Positions 22,037 to 31,024 are shown, counted from the stretch's first letter. The stretch: DNA of 64,000 bases from Pseudomonas pharyngis (GCF_021602345.1 NZ_BQID01000003.1:248001-312000); one strand, 5' to 3'. Notes: generated by a model not told the origin, from the letters alone. A program made the numbers and translations.

Positions 22037-22807
22037 TCAGGCGTCTTCGAGCAGGTTGTGCAGTTCGACGAACTGTTGCGTCAGCTTGTGCCGTGGGTCG
22101 AGGTGGATCAGCGGCGTGTTGGCCTGATGCGATTCGCGCATGCGCACTGAACTGGCGAGGTAGACCGGCAGTACCGGCAGGCCCTCGGCGATCAGTTCGT
22201 CGAGGATTTGCTGCGGCAGACTGGCCCGGGCCTGGAACTGGTTGACCACAATGCCTTCGACTTCCAGGCCTTCGTTGTGGTCTTCCTTCAACTCGTCGAT
22301 TTCGGCGATCAGACCGTAGAGGGCCTGACGCGAGAAGCTGTCGCAGTCGAAGGGAATCAGTACCCGATCGGCGGCAATCAGTGCCGAGACCGCATAGAAA
22401 TTCAGCGCCGGCGGCGTATCCAGATAGATCCGGTCGTAATCCTCCGACAACTCGTCGAGCAGCTTTCGCAGCTTGTTGATCTTGTGTTTGGCCTCGAGCT
22501 TGGGCTGCAAGTCGGCCAGCTCGGCGGTGGCGGTAATGATGTGGAGGTTGTCGAACGGGGTTTCGTAGATATCCGCCTGGTTCTTTTTCGAGAACGGTCC
22601 GGAAGACAGGGTCTGCTTGAAGAAATCGGCAATGCCCATCGGAATGTCATCACCCGTGAGCCCGGTCAGATACTGAGTGGAATTGGCCTGGGCATCGAGG
22701 TCGACCAACAGCGTGCGATAACCTTCGCTGGCGCTTACCGCCGCCAGATTGCAGGCAATGCTGGATTTGCCCACGCCACCTTTCTGATTGAACACCACGC
22801 GCCGCAT
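22037..22807 (-). CDS. Orphan ParA-family ATPase
   Basis: A 256-residue ParA/Soj-type ATPase with the deviant Walker A motif KGGVGKSS at residues 9-16, the [12 protein letters not shown] switch block and IYLDTPPAL (Walker B). Such ATPases bind DNA non-specifically as ATP dimers and distribute plasmids, chromosomes or protein clusters. There is no parB next to it, so it is not the chromosomal parAB system. The start at 22807 is supported by GGAGG, and an upstream in-frame start at 22972 adds 55 residues of no family likeness. From memory, P. aeruginosa has an orthologous lone ParA near the same LysR/MFS/hemE genes. The cargo is unknown. Confidence 0.88.
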   Translation of the reverse strand: MRRVVFNQKGGVGKSSIACNLAAVSASEGYRTLLVDLDAQANSTQYLTGLTGDDIPMGIADFFKQTLSSGPFSKKNQADIYETPFDNLHIITATAELADLQPKLEAKHKINKLRKLLDELSEDYDRIYLDTPPALNFYAVSALIAADRVLIPFDCDSFSRQALYGLIAEIDELKEDHNEGLEVEGIVVNQFQARASLPQQILDELIAEGLPVLPVYLASSVRMRESHQANTPLIHLDPRHKLTQQFVELHNLLEDA

Positions 22808-23176
22808 GACAAAACCTCCGTGTATCAAAGAATGACCGAGTGTAGTGGTGCCCGGTGCCGGTTCGCTACCTCGATGGACGCGGACTACAAAGTCAGGCGC
22901 CAATCTCCCAATGAATACGGCGCAAAGACACTCCTTGATTGCGGATTCGCCTGACAGACAGACACCCGACAATCTGGATAATGGCCAAGTGACAGTTCTT
23001 GCCGCGTACCATTCGGTTCATTTCGTCGTTCAAAACGTAACCAGCATTTGCTACACACTCGTCGCACCGGGATAATGCGCGCCACCCGGCGCCACGCGCC
23101 ATGCCATTTCAGGCTAAATCAGCTCAGCGGCGACGTTGGCGAAACCGCGTCAACTCAGCCCGCAGGGGCGGGATAA
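22808..23176. promoter_or_regulatory. Intergenic control region between parA-like gene and APE operon
   Basis: This 369-bp gap separates divergent genes and holds no credible ORF. A candidate promoter for the plus-strand operon is TTGCTA (23048-23053), a 17-bp spacer, then GATAAT (23071-23076), about 100 bases before the first APE gene. No inverted repeat strong enough to name an operator was found, and no pathway-specific regulator gene lies in the cluster. Confidence 0.45.
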
Positions 23177-23902
23177 ATGTCCGTGATCAACTTCAACATC
23201 GCCCAATGGCGCGCCTGGGCCCCCGGGCTCGACAGTGTGGAAGCCTGGCAAGCCTGGAGCCGACAGCCGGTCGTGCTCGAAGGCAGCGATGCCGCACCCG
23301 ATGTGTCGTTTCTGCCGGCCATGCAGCGCCGTCGTCTCAGCCGTCTGGCGCGGATGGCGTTCAGTGTCGGCTGGCCGCTGGCCGACGGTCGGGAAAATCT
23401 GCCGCTGGTGTTCGTCTCCCGGCACGGCGAAACCCCGCGCACCTTTGAAATCCTCAGCGATCTGGCCAACGAACAGCCGCTGTCGCCGACCCAGTTCAGC
23501 CTGTCGGTGCACAACGCGATCATCGGCCTGTGGTCGATCATGCGCGGCGAAACCAGCGAAATGACCGCACTCGCCGCGGCCGGCGACGGCCTCGAACACG
23601 GCATGCTCGAAGCGGCGACGTTGTTGAACGAAGGGGCCCCCGCCGTGCTGCTGGTGATCACCGAGGAACAACCGCCCGAAGCCTATTCGACGTGGATCGA
23701 CGACGTACCGTTTCCCTACGCGGTCGGGCTGTTGCTCACCCCCGGTACCGACTGGCGGCTGACCCTGAACAGCGCCCCGCAAGCACGGTCAAAACCGCAG
23801 TGGCCCCACGCACTGAATCTGCTGCGAACCCTGCTTGGTCAGCAACCCCATTGCCAACATGCCTGGAAGAATCGTCTATGGACCTGGCAACGCAACCCGT
23901 GA
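23177..23902 (+). CDS. apeC: Ketosynthase-like chain-length factor of the aryl polyene operon (ApeC-like)
   Basis: A 241-residue protein of the beta-ketoacyl synthase chain-length-factor family (ketosynthase N-terminal half, PF13723-like). Family segments are LPAMQRRRLSRLARMA, FVSRHGETPRTFEILSDLA, PTQFSLSVHNAIIGLWSI and GAPAVLLVITEEQPPEAY. It lacks a full ketosynthase active site. In the characterised Xenorhabdus aryl polyene system ApeC pairs with ketosynthase ApeO. It opens the operon. GGGGCGGGA lies before the ATG, and its 3' end overlaps the next gene by 25 bases. The letter assignment follows the ape nomenclature by family and gene order. Confidence 0.85.
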   Translation: MSVINFNIAQWRAWAPGLDSVEAWQAWSRQPVVLEGSDAAPDVSFLPAMQRRRLSRLARMAFSVGWPLADGRENLPLVFVSRHGETPRTFEILSDLANEQPLSPTQFSLSVHNAIIGLWSIMRGETSEMTALAAAGDGLEHGMLEAATLLNEGAPAVLLVITEEQPPEAYSTWIDDVPFPYAVGLLLTPGTDWRLTLNSAPQARSKPQWPHALNLLRTLLGQQPHCQHAWKNRLWTWQRNP

Positions 23903-24687
23903 TCGGAAAAAACCGCGACGCCTATTACTGGCGTCTGCTGGCCACTGCCACCAGCTTCGCTCTGTTCGGGCTCGGTGGTCTGTGCCTGCGTCTGCTGGTA
24001 TTTCCATTGCTCGGTTGCCTGCCGGGCGACGCCATTGCGCATCGCGAGCGGGCACGCCAGACCGTCAGTCGGCTGTTCTGGTTTTTCGTCCGGTTCATGG
24101 CCCGTACCGGCGTGCTGACCTACGACATCCAGGGCGCCGAACGGCTCGGCCGTCCGGGGCAGATGATCATCGCCAACCACCCGTCGCTGATCGACGTGGT
24201 ATTCCTGATCGGTCTGGTGCGCGGGGCCAATTGCGTGGTGAAGAAAAGCCTGTGGGAAAACCCCTTCACCCGCGGCCCGCTGCGCAGCACCGAATACATC
24301 AGCAACGACGGCAGCATGGACATGCTCGACGCCGCCGCCGGCGCATTGCAGAGCGGGCAGACCCTGATCATTTTTCCCGAAGGCACCCGCACCCAGCCAG
24401 GTCAGGCGCCGGCCTTTCATCGGGGCGCGGCGGCCATCGCGCTGCGCGGTGCGAAAATCCTCACCCCGGTGGTGATCAAGGTCAATCCGACCACCCTGAC
24501 CAAGGCCGAGCCCTGGTATCGCATTCCCAGTCGCCGCGTGCACTTCAGTTTTCACGTCGGGGCCGATATAGACCCACAGACTTTCGCCGCGCAGGGCCCC
24601 CCGCCCCAGGCTTCGCGCAAGCTCAACGACTATTTGCACCAATTCTTTATCAAGGAGCTCGCCGAAGATGAGCGATCTAAACCGTGA
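23878..24687 (+). CDS. apeD: 1-acyl-glycerol-3-phosphate acyltransferase-like (ApeD-like)
   Basis: A 269-residue PlsC-family acyltransferase with an N-terminal membrane segment (about 20-50). The catalytic HX4D motif is NHPSLID (His101, Asp106), and FPEGTRTQPG is the substrate-binding block. In aryl polyene clusters this enzyme is thought to help attach the polyene or a fatty acid to the lipid anchor. The ATG at 23878 is chosen over far-upstream frames because it begins the family N terminus and lies inside the end of apeC. It overlaps the following ACP gene by 20 bases. Confidence 0.88.
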   Translation: MDLATQPVIGKNRDAYYWRLLATATSFALFGLGGLCLRLLVFPLLGCLPGDAIAHRERARQTVSRLFWFFVRFMARTGVLTYDIQGAERLGRPGQMIIANHPSLIDVVFLIGLVRGANCVVKKSLWENPFTRGPLRSTEYISNDGSMDMLDAAAGALQSGQTLIIFPEGTRTQPGQAPAFHRGAAAIALRGAKILTPVVIKVNPTTLTKAEPWYRIPSRRVHFSFHVGADIDPQTFAAQGPPPQASRKLNDYLHQFFIKELAEDERSKP

Positions 24688-24928
24688 CATAAAAGAGCTG
24701 ATCATCGACGCCCTGGGCCTAGAAGACATCAGCCCAGAGGACATCGGCGACGACCAGACGCTGTTCGGCGAAGGCTTGGGCCTGGACTCCGTCGACGCCC
24801 TGGAGCTCGGCCTGGCGATCCAGAAAAAGTACGGCATCAAGATCGATGCCGACGCCAAGGACACCCGCAACCATTTCACCAACGTGGCGAGCCTTGCGGC
24901 GTTCGTCACGGCAAAACAGGCAGCTTGA
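24668..24928 (+). CDS. apeE: Acyl carrier protein (ApeE-like)
   Basis: An 86-residue acidic four-helix carrier protein. The phosphopantetheine serine is Ser41 in GLGLDSVDALEL. It would carry the aryl starter or the growing polyene as a thioester. It starts inside the end of the acyltransferase gene, and the second ACP gene follows after nine bases. Two ACPs in tandem is the hallmark layout of aryl polyene clusters. No phosphopantetheinyl transferase gene lies in this operon, so activation must rely on one elsewhere. Confidence 0.93.
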   Translation: MSDLNRDIKELIIDALGLEDISPEDIGDDQTLFGEGLGLDSVDALELGLAIQKKYGIKIDADAKDTRNHFTNVASLAAFVTAKQAA

Positions 24929-24937
24929 GACCGGACC

Positions 24938-25192
24938 ATGCAAACTCGTGACGACATTTTCAACACCCTGCGCGATGCCCTGGTCGAGCTGTTCGAACTG
25001 GACCCGGCCCGCGTGAGCCTGGAATCCAACCTGTATCAGGATCTGGAAATCGACAGCATCGACGCCGTCGACCTGATCGATCACATCAAGCGCCAGACCG
25101 GCAAGAAAATCGCCGCCGAGGAATTCAAGTCGGTGCGCACCGTCAGCGACGTGGTCGAGGCGGTCTACCGTCTGGTTCAACCGGCCGCATGA
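24938..25192 (+). CDS. apeF: Second acyl carrier protein (ApeF-like)
   Basis: An 84-residue carrier protein with the modification serine at residue 40 in LEIDSIDAVDLI. It is clearly diverged from the preceding ACP, so the two probably have separate partners, as in the Xenorhabdus system where the starter and extension roles are split. Its stop overlaps the start of the next gene (ATGA at 25189-25192). Confidence 0.92.
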   Translation: MQTRDDIFNTLRDALVELFELDPARVSLESNLYQDLEIDSIDAVDLIDHIKRQTGKKIAAEEFKSVRTVSDVVEAVYRLVQPAA

Positions 25193-25734
25193 GCCGACTG
25201 ATCGGCCTCGGCCTGCTGCTGGCAGGCCTGCTGTATCCCTTTGCGGTGTATTTCGGCATGGAGCATTTCGCGCCATGGCAGTTCGGCCTGCTGCTGGGCG
25301 GCCTGTGGCTGGCCCGGGCGCTGACCGGCGAACGCAAGCCCGGCAGCCTGTGGATGGCCTTCGTGGCGATCGTGTTCTGCCTGCTGCTGGCAGTGTTCGA
25401 CAGCCCTTTGCTGTTGCGCTGGTACCCGGTGCTGATCAGCGGCTTCATGCTGGTGCTGTTCAGCCTGAGCCTGAAATACGGCCCGCCGATGGTCGAGCGT
25501 CTGGCGCGCCTGCGTGAACCGCAACTGCCGCCCAAGGCGATTCGTTACACCCGCCAGGTCACCGTGGCCTGGAGCGTGTTTTTCTTTTGCAACGGTTTGT
25601 GCGCCGCCCTGCTGACACTGTGGGCGCCGCTGAACTGGTGGATGTTGTACACCGGCCTGATCTCCTACGGATTGATCGGCCTGATGTTTGCCATTGAATG
25701 GCTGATACGACAACGGGTAAGAGGTCGCCCATGA
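25189..25734 (+). CDS. apeG: Polytopic membrane protein (COG4648, ApeG-like)
   Basis: A 181-residue protein with about five hydrophobic helices (LIGLGLLLAGLLYPFAVYF, QFGLLLGGLWLARAL, WMAFVAIVFCLLLAVF and two near the C terminus) and a conserved RYTRQVTVAWSVFFFCNG segment. The family occurs in aryl polyene clusters but has no defined biochemical role; it may anchor the synthesis complex at the membrane. Coupled to both neighbours by ATGA overlaps. Confidence 0.8.
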   Translation: MSRLIGLGLLLAGLLYPFAVYFGMEHFAPWQFGLLLGGLWLARALTGERKPGSLWMAFVAIVFCLLLAVFDSPLLLRWYPVLISGFMLVLFSLSLKYGPPMVERLARLREPQLPPKAIRYTRQVTVAWSVFFFCNGLCAALLTLWAPLNWWMLYTGLISYGLIGLMFAIEWLIRQRVRGRP

Positions 25735-27410
25735 ATTGGATAAAACTTGAGCTGCTGTTGCTCAAGGCCCTGCCGGCGCGTGCTGTAACAAGCGCACCGG
25801 CACTCGATCACGCACAACTGCGCGAACAGGCCCTGGGACTGGCCGCCGGTCTGCAAGCCAAGGGCGTGCAGCGTCTGGCCGTGCATCTTGAAGATGCCGC
25901 CGACCTGGCTATCGCCCTGCTCGGTGCCTGGCGCGCCGGGGTCAGCGTATTGCTGCCTTCGGATCTGCAAGCGCAAACCCGCCAGCGCTGGTCGAACGAC
26001 GTCGATCTGTGGCTGACCGACCATGCCGGTGACGCTCGCCTGAGCGATCTGCAGCAACCGGCATTGCCCGCTGCCGAACTGGACCTCGACCAGTGCCGCC
26101 TGAGCCTGTGCACCTCCGGCTCCAGCGGCGAGCCCAAGCGCATCGACAAATCCCTGCAGCAACTGGCCAACGAAGTCGAAGCCCTTGAGCAACTCTGGGG
26201 CGCCGATCTCGGTGAGGCCTGCATTCTTGGCAGCGTCGCCACCCAGCACATTTACGGTTTGCTGTTCCGCGTGCTGTGGCCGCTGTGCGCCGGGCGTCCG
26301 TTCCTGCGCAAGCAACTGGCCTTCCCGGAAGACCTGCAACGCGCCAGCCGCGAGCACCCGGCCTTCGCCTGGGTCGCCAGCCCGGCGCTGCTCAAACGTA
26401 TGGGCGACAACCTCGACTGGCCGGCCCTGAGCGCCGTGCGCCGGGTGTTTTCTTCCGGTGGCGCACTGCCGGCAGACGCCGCGCAAAGCCTCTATCAGCG
26501 CCTGGGACAATGGCCGACAGAAATCCTCGGCAGCTCGGAAACCGGCGGCATCGCCTGGCGTCAGGGCGAATCGTTGTGGCAGCCGTTTGCCGGCGTCGAG
26601 TTGAGCCAGGACAGCGACGGCGGCTTGCTGATCGCTTCGCCTTATCTGCCCGCCGGGCATGTCGAACACACCGCCGATGCGGCACGCATTCAGGCCGATG
26701 GCCGCTTTGAATTGCTCGGACGGCTCGACCGGATCGTCAAACTCGAAGAAAAACGCATATCCCTGCCGATGCTTGAACAGGCGCTGGTGGCTCACGACTG
26801 GGTCGCCGAAGCGCGTCTGGGCGTGGTACAGGAAAACCGCGCGTCCCTCGGCGCTCTGCTGGTGCTCAGCGAATCGGGCCTGTTTGCCCTGCGCGAACAC
26901 GGTCGGCGCAGTCTGACCGAAACCCTGCGCCGTCATCTCGGCGACCACTGCGAAGCCCTGGCCCTGCCCCGCCGCTGGCGCCTGCTGCGACAGTTGCCGC
27001 TGAACTCGCAGGGCAAGTTGCCTCAGGCCGACGTCGAAGCCCTGCTGCTGGCGCCACGGCCAAAAGCGCCGGAGATTCTGGAGCAGGCCGAAACCGAGGG
27101 CGAATGGAACCTGCAATTGAGCGTTCCGCCGGATCTGGCTTATTTCAGCGGCCACTTCCCCAAGGCCCCGGTGCTGCCCGGCGTGGTACAGGTCGAATGG
27201 GCACTGAACCTGGGTCGGCAACTGCTGAACCTGCCCGGCGCGTTCGCCGGCATGGAAGTGCTGAAGTTCCAGCAACTGGTGCGCCCCGGCGATGAAGTCC
27301 AGTTGCACCTGCGCTTCGATCCGGAACGCGGCAAGTTGTATTTCGCCTACCGCAACGCAACCGCCACCTGTTCCAGCGGGCGGATTCTGTTGGGGGCTGG
27401 CGATGCATAA
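25731..27410 (+). CDS. Fused AMP-ligase and hotdog dehydratase (ApeH-ApeI-like)
   Basis: A 559-residue two-domain protein. Residues 1-450 are an adenylate-forming ligase: [15 protein letters not shown] (ATP loop), [26 protein letters not shown] and NSQGKLPQ with the catalytic lysine. It would activate the aryl acid and load it on an ACP. Residues 455-559 are a FabA/FabZ-like hotdog domain with [17 protein letters not shown], matching the separate dehydratase ApeI of enteric clusters. The start at 25731 gives an ATGA overlap with the gene before; an in-frame start 33 bases upstream is less likely. The frame is continuous across the join. Confidence 0.9.
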   Translation: MNWIKLELLLLKALPARAVTSAPALDHAQLREQALGLAAGLQAKGVQRLAVHLEDAADLAIALLGAWRAGVSVLLPSDLQAQTRQRWSNDVDLWLTDHAGDARLSDLQQPALPAAELDLDQCRLSLCTSGSSGEPKRIDKSLQQLANEVEALEQLWGADLGEACILGSVATQHIYGLLFRVLWPLCAGRPFLRKQLAFPEDLQRASREHPAFAWVASPALLKRMGDNLDWPALSAVRRVFSSGGALPADAAQSLYQRLGQWPTEILGSSETGGIAWRQGESLWQPFAGVELSQDSDGGLLIASPYLPAGHVEHTADAARIQADGRFELLGRLDRIVKLEEKRISLPMLEQALVAHDWVAEARLGVVQENRASLGALLVLSESGLFALREHGRRSLTETLRRHLGDHCEALALPRRWRLLRQLPLNSQGKLPQADVEALLLAPRPKAPEILEQAETEGEWNLQLSVPPDLAYFSGHFPKAPVLPGVVQVEWALNLGRQLLNLPGAFAGMEVLKFQQLVRPGDEVQLHLRFDPERGKLYFAYRNATATCSSGRILLGAGDA

Positions 27411-28137
27411 CCCTTGCGCCGTGATCCCGGTCTACAACCACGAAACCGCCATCGGCACGGTGGTCGACGCCCTGCTCGCCGAGGATCTGCCGTGCATCCT
27501 GGTGGACGATGCCAGCAGCAAATCCTGCGCGGCGGTGCTGGACGCACTGGCCGAGCGCGAGCGGGTTCATCTGGTGCGCCTCACCGCCAACCAGGGCAAG
27601 GGCGGCGCGGTGATGACCGGTCTGCGTGAAGCGGCGCGGCTGGGTTTCAGCCATGCCTTGCAGGTCGACGCCGACGGTCAGCATGACCTGCAGGATGTCG
27701 CGCGGTTCATCGAAGAATCCCGCGCTCACCCCAAGTCACTGGTCTGTGGTTATCCGCTGTACGACGCCAGCGTGCCCAAGGGCCGTTTGTATGCGCGTTA
27801 TCTGACCCACGTGATGGTGTGGATCAACACCTTGTCGCTGCAGATTCGCGATTCGATGTGCGGCTTCCGGGTGTATCCGCTGGAACCGACGCTGGGCGTG
27901 ATCGATTCGGCGCGGATCGGCAAGCGCATGGATTTCGACTCGGACATTCTGGTGCGCCTGGCCTGGCGCAATCAGCCGATGCGCTGGTTGCAGACCAGCG
28001 TGCATTACCCGCTGGACGGCGTGTCGCACTTTCGCCTGTTCCACGACAACGTGCTGATCTCGAGCATGCACACGCGCCTGTTCTTTGGCATGTTGCTGCG
28101 CTTGCCCGTGATCCTCTGGCGACGGTGGCGCGCATGA
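27403..28137 (+). CDS. Family 2 glycosyltransferase (ApeJ-like, N-terminal part)
   Basis: A 244-residue GT-A fold glycosyltransferase with the nucleotide-binding start CAVIPVYNHETAIGTVVDALL, the VDDASS block, LTANQGKGGAVMTGL and the metal-binding DxD in QVDADGQHDL. The C-terminal end is hydrophobic (RLFFGMLLRLPVILW) and may sit on the membrane. The start at 27403 lies within the last codons of the previous gene. In other aryl polyene clusters the glycosyltransferase is, as I recall, fused to the acyltransferase that here forms the next gene. The sugar and acceptor are unknown. Confidence 0.87.
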   Translation: MHNPCAVIPVYNHETAIGTVVDALLAEDLPCILVDDASSKSCAAVLDALAERERVHLVRLTANQGKGGAVMTGLREAARLGFSHALQVDADGQHDLQDVARFIEESRAHPKSLVCGYPLYDASVPKGRLYARYLTHVMVWINTLSLQIRDSMCGFRVYPLEPTLGVIDSARIGKRMDFDSDILVRLAWRNQPMRWLQTSVHYPLDGVSHFRLFHDNVLISSMHTRLFFGMLLRLPVILWRRWRA

Positions 28138-29081
28138 CCGTCGAGACCGACAAGAAGCACTGGGCCGACCGCGAAGAGCGCGGCAGTTTCCTGCTGATGA
28201 AATTCACCGCGTTCGCCGCCAAAGTCCTTGGCCGACGCCTGCTGAGCCCGTTGCTGTACGGCATCGTCCTGTACTTTTTCCTGTTCGGTCGCACCGCCCG
28301 GCGCAGTGCCTGGCAGTATCAGCAGCGCCTCGCCGACTGGAGCGGTCGCCACGAATTGCGCCCGACCCGGTGGCGGGTGTTCCGCCAGTTCATGGCCTTC
28401 GCCGACTCGCTGCTCGACAAGCTCGACGTGTGGAACGGCAAGCTGAAGATCGAGCAGATCGAAATCATCGACCCGGCGCTGTTGCGCAATCAGTTGCGCG
28501 GCTGTCGCGGGCAACTGCTGGTGGGCGCGCATCTGGGCAACCTCGAGGTGTGCCGGGCGCTGGCGGAGCTGGGCGAAAAGGTCACCATGAACGTGCTGGT
28601 GCACACCAAGCACGCCGAGCAATTCAATCGCCTGCTGGGCGAGGCCGGCGCGACCAACCTGCGGCTGATCCAGGTCAGCGAACTGGACCCGGTGATCATG
28701 CTGCAACTGCACGAACGCCTGGAGCGCGGCGAGTGGCTGGCGATTGCCGGCGACCGCGTGCCGCTGCATGGCGGGCGCAGCGTGACCGTGGACTTTCTCG
28801 GCCACCCGGCGCCGTTCCCGCAAGGGCCGTGGCTGCTGGCCGGCCTGCTGAAATGCCCGGTCAACCTGCTGATGTGCTTGAAACAGCCCGACGGCCACTA
28901 TCGACTGACCCTCGAACCCTTCGCCGACGCCGTGGTGTGGTCACGCCGCGAGCGCGAACAGGTCATTCATCAGTGGGCGACCCGCTATGCGCAACGCCTG
29001 AGTCACTATTGCCTCGAAGCACCGTGCCAATGGTTCAACTTTTACCCATTCTGGAAAACCGATGACAACGCCAACTCCTGA
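28134..29081 (+). CDS. LpxL/HtrB-family acyltransferase
   Basis: A 315-residue lysophospholipid-type acyltransferase with one N-terminal membrane helix (about 36-54) and the HX4E catalytic motif in GAHLGNLEVCRAL. Further family blocks are VLVHTKHAEQFN, AIAGDRVPLHGGRSVTVDFLG and APFPQGPWLLA. Relatives add secondary acyl chains to lipid A; here it probably acylates the aryl polyene lipid. ATGA overlap with the glycosyltransferase gene, and a 20-base overlap with the ammonia-lyase gene, keep it in the operon. Confidence 0.88.
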   Translation: MTVETDKKHWADREERGSFLLMKFTAFAAKVLGRRLLSPLLYGIVLYFFLFGRTARRSAWQYQQRLADWSGRHELRPTRWRVFRQFMAFADSLLDKLDVWNGKLKIEQIEIIDPALLRNQLRGCRGQLLVGAHLGNLEVCRALAELGEKVTMNVLVHTKHAEQFNRLLGEAGATNLRLIQVSELDPVIMLQLHERLERGEWLAIAGDRVPLHGGRSVTVDFLGHPAPFPQGPWLLAGLLKCPVNLLMCLKQPDGHYRLTLEPFADAVVWSRREREQVIHQWATRYAQRLSHYCLEAPCQWFNFYPFWKTDDNANS

Positions 29082-30606
29082 GCCGGTCACCTTCGGCGAA
29101 CGCCCTTTGCGCATCGAAGACGTGTTGGCCCTGGCCAACCGTCAGGCGCCCGTGCAGTTGCAGAGCGACGCGCCTTATCGCGAACGCATCGCCAAGGGCG
29201 CGCGGTTCCTCGACTCGCTGCTGGACAAGGAAGGCGTGATCTACGGCGTGACCACCGGTTACGGCGATTCCTGCGTGGTCGCGGTGCCGCTGCATCACGT
29301 CGAGGCGCTGCCGCGTCATCTCTACACCTTCCATGGTTGCGGGCTGGGCAAACTGCTCGACGCCCAGGCCACCCGCGCGGTGCTGGCGGCGCGTTTGCAG
29401 TCGCTGTGCCACGGCGTGTCCGGGGTGCGCATCGAGTTGCTGGAGCGCCTGCATGCCTTCCTTGAACACGATATTTTGCCGCTGATCCCCGAAGAGGGTT
29501 CGGTGGGCGCCAGCGGCGATCTGACGCCGTTGTCCTACGTCGCCGCGACGCTGTCCGGCGAGCGTGAAGTGATGTTCCGTGGCGAACGCCGCCAGGCTGC
29601 CGATGTGCATCGCGAACTGGGCTGGACACCATTGGTGCTGCGTCCGAAAGAAGCGCTGGCGCTGATGAACGGCACCGCCGTAATGACCGGCCTCGCCTGC
29701 CTGGCCTATGCCCGCGCCGATTACCTGCTGCAACTGGCCACTCGCATCACCGCGCTGAACGTGGTGGCGCTGCAAGGTAATCCGGAGCACTTCGACGAGC
29801 GCCTGTTCGCCGCCAAGCCGCATCCGGGGCAAATGCAGGTCGCCGCGTGGCTGCGCAAGGATCTGGCGATCGACGCGCCCACCGCGCCGCTGCACCGTTT
29901 GCAGGATCGCTACTCGCTGCGCTGCGCACCGCACGTGCTCGGCGTGCTGGCCGACAGCCTGAACTGGCTGCGCTCGTTCATCGAAACCGAACTTAACAGC
30001 GCCAACGACAACCCGATCATCGACGCCGAAGCCGAGCGCGTGCTGCACGGCGGACACTTCTACGGCGGGCATATCGCGTTCGCCATGGACAGCCTGAAAA
30101 ACCTCGTGGCCAACGTCGCCGACCTGCTCGACCGACAACTCGCGCTGCTGGTGGACGAACGTTACAACCACGGCTTACCGAGCAACCTGTCCGGCGCCAG
30201 CGCCGACCGCGCGATGCTCAACCACGGCTTCAAGGCCGTGCAGATCGGCGCCAGCGCCTGGACTGCCGAAGCGTTGAAAAACACCATGCCGGCCAGCGTG
30301 TTCTCGCGTTCCACCGAGTGCCACAACCAGGACAAGGTGAGCATGGGCACCATCGCCGCCCGCGACGCCATTCGTGTGCTGGAGCTGACCGAACAGGTCG
30401 CCGCCGCCACGTTGCTCGCGGCCAATCAAGGCGTGTGGCTGCGTAGCCGCGATGAAGATGCACGACCACTGCCGCCATCGCTGGCCGCCATGCATGAACA
30501 ACTGGCCCAGGACTTCCCGCCGGTGATCGAAGACCGCGCCCTGGAAGGCGAACTGCGCCTGTGCCTGCAACGCATCGCCGAGCAACACTGGAGGCTGCAT
30601 GCGTAG
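29062..30606 (+). CDS. MIO-dependent aromatic amino acid ammonia-lyase
   Basis: A 514-residue enzyme of the histidine/phenylalanine/tyrosine ammonia-lyase family. The MIO cofactor triad is Ala150-Ser151-Gly152 in GSVGASGDLTPLSYV. The catalytic tyrosine is Tyr61 in IYGVTTGYGDSC, and FIETELNSANDNPII and QDKVSMGTIAARD are conserved active-site blocks. Deamination would yield an aryl-acrylate, a plausible aryl starter of the polyene. The two residues that set substrate choice are Phe90-His91 in YTFHGCGLG, unlike Ser-His of true HutH or His-Leu of bacterial tyrosine ammonia-lyase. No hut genes are nearby. The substrate (Phe, Tyr or other) is therefore open. Confidence 0.92.
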   Translation: MTTPTPEPVTFGERPLRIEDVLALANRQAPVQLQSDAPYRERIAKGARFLDSLLDKEGVIYGVTTGYGDSCVVAVPLHHVEALPRHLYTFHGCGLGKLLDAQATRAVLAARLQSLCHGVSGVRIELLERLHAFLEHDILPLIPEEGSVGASGDLTPLSYVAATLSGEREVMFRGERRQAADVHRELGWTPLVLRPKEALALMNGTAVMTGLACLAYARADYLLQLATRITALNVVALQGNPEHFDERLFAAKPHPGQMQVAAWLRKDLAIDAPTAPLHRLQDRYSLRCAPHVLGVLADSLNWLRSFIETELNSANDNPIIDAEAERVLHGGHFYGGHIAFAMDSLKNLVANVADLLDRQLALLVDERYNHGLPSNLSGASADRAMLNHGFKAVQIGASAWTAEALKNTMPASVFSRSTECHNQDKVSMGTIAARDAIRVLELTEQVAAATLLAANQGVWLRSRDEDARPLPPSLAAMHEQLAQDFPPVIEDRALEGELRLCLQRIAEQHWRLHA

Positions 30607-31024
30607 TGCCGGAGTGCTTCACGCCGATACGGAAATCCTCGTGCCGTTCTTTGACGTCGACACCATGCACGTCGTCTGGCACGGCCATTACGTGAAATAC
30701 CTGGAAGTGGCGCGCTGCGCACTGCTCGACAAGATCGGCCACAACTACAACCAGATGGTCGACTCGGGCTATGCCTGGCCGGTGATCGACCTGCAACTGC
30801 GCTATGTGCGCGGCGCGGTGTTCGGTCAGCGGCTGAACGTGCGCGCCAGTCTGGTGGAGTGGGAAAACCGCCTGAAGATTAACTACCTGATCACCGACGC
30901 CCAGACAGGCGAACGCCTGACCCGCGCCAGCTCGGTGCAAGTCGCCGTCGAAGTCAGCAGCCGCGAGATGCAACTGGCTTCGCCAAAAGTCTTCACCGAT
31001 GCCGTGGAAAGGATGCTGCGATGA
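30599..31024 (+). CDS. apeK: 4-hydroxybenzoyl-CoA-type thioesterase (ApeK-like)
   Basis: A 141-residue hotdog thioesterase with the family motif FFDVDTMHVVWHGHYVKYLEVAR, where the Asp and the following helix build the active site. It probably hydrolyses stalled acyl-ACP or releases product. It overlaps the ammonia-lyase stop by eight bases and the next gene by four. Confidence 0.88.
   Translation: MRSAGVLHADTEILVPFFDVDTMHVVWHGHYVKYLEVARCALLDKIGHNYNQMVDSGYAWPVIDLQLRYVRGAVFGQRLNVRASLVEWENRLKINYLITDAQTGERLTRASSVQVAVEVSSREMQLASPKVFTDAVERMLR

Noticed and set aside
29062-30606. Annotation of the ammonia-lyase as histidine ammonia-lyase HutH
   Set aside because: The selectivity pair is Phe-His, no hutU, hutI or hutG gene is near, and the gene is embedded in a pigment operon, so a role in histidine degradation is unlikely.
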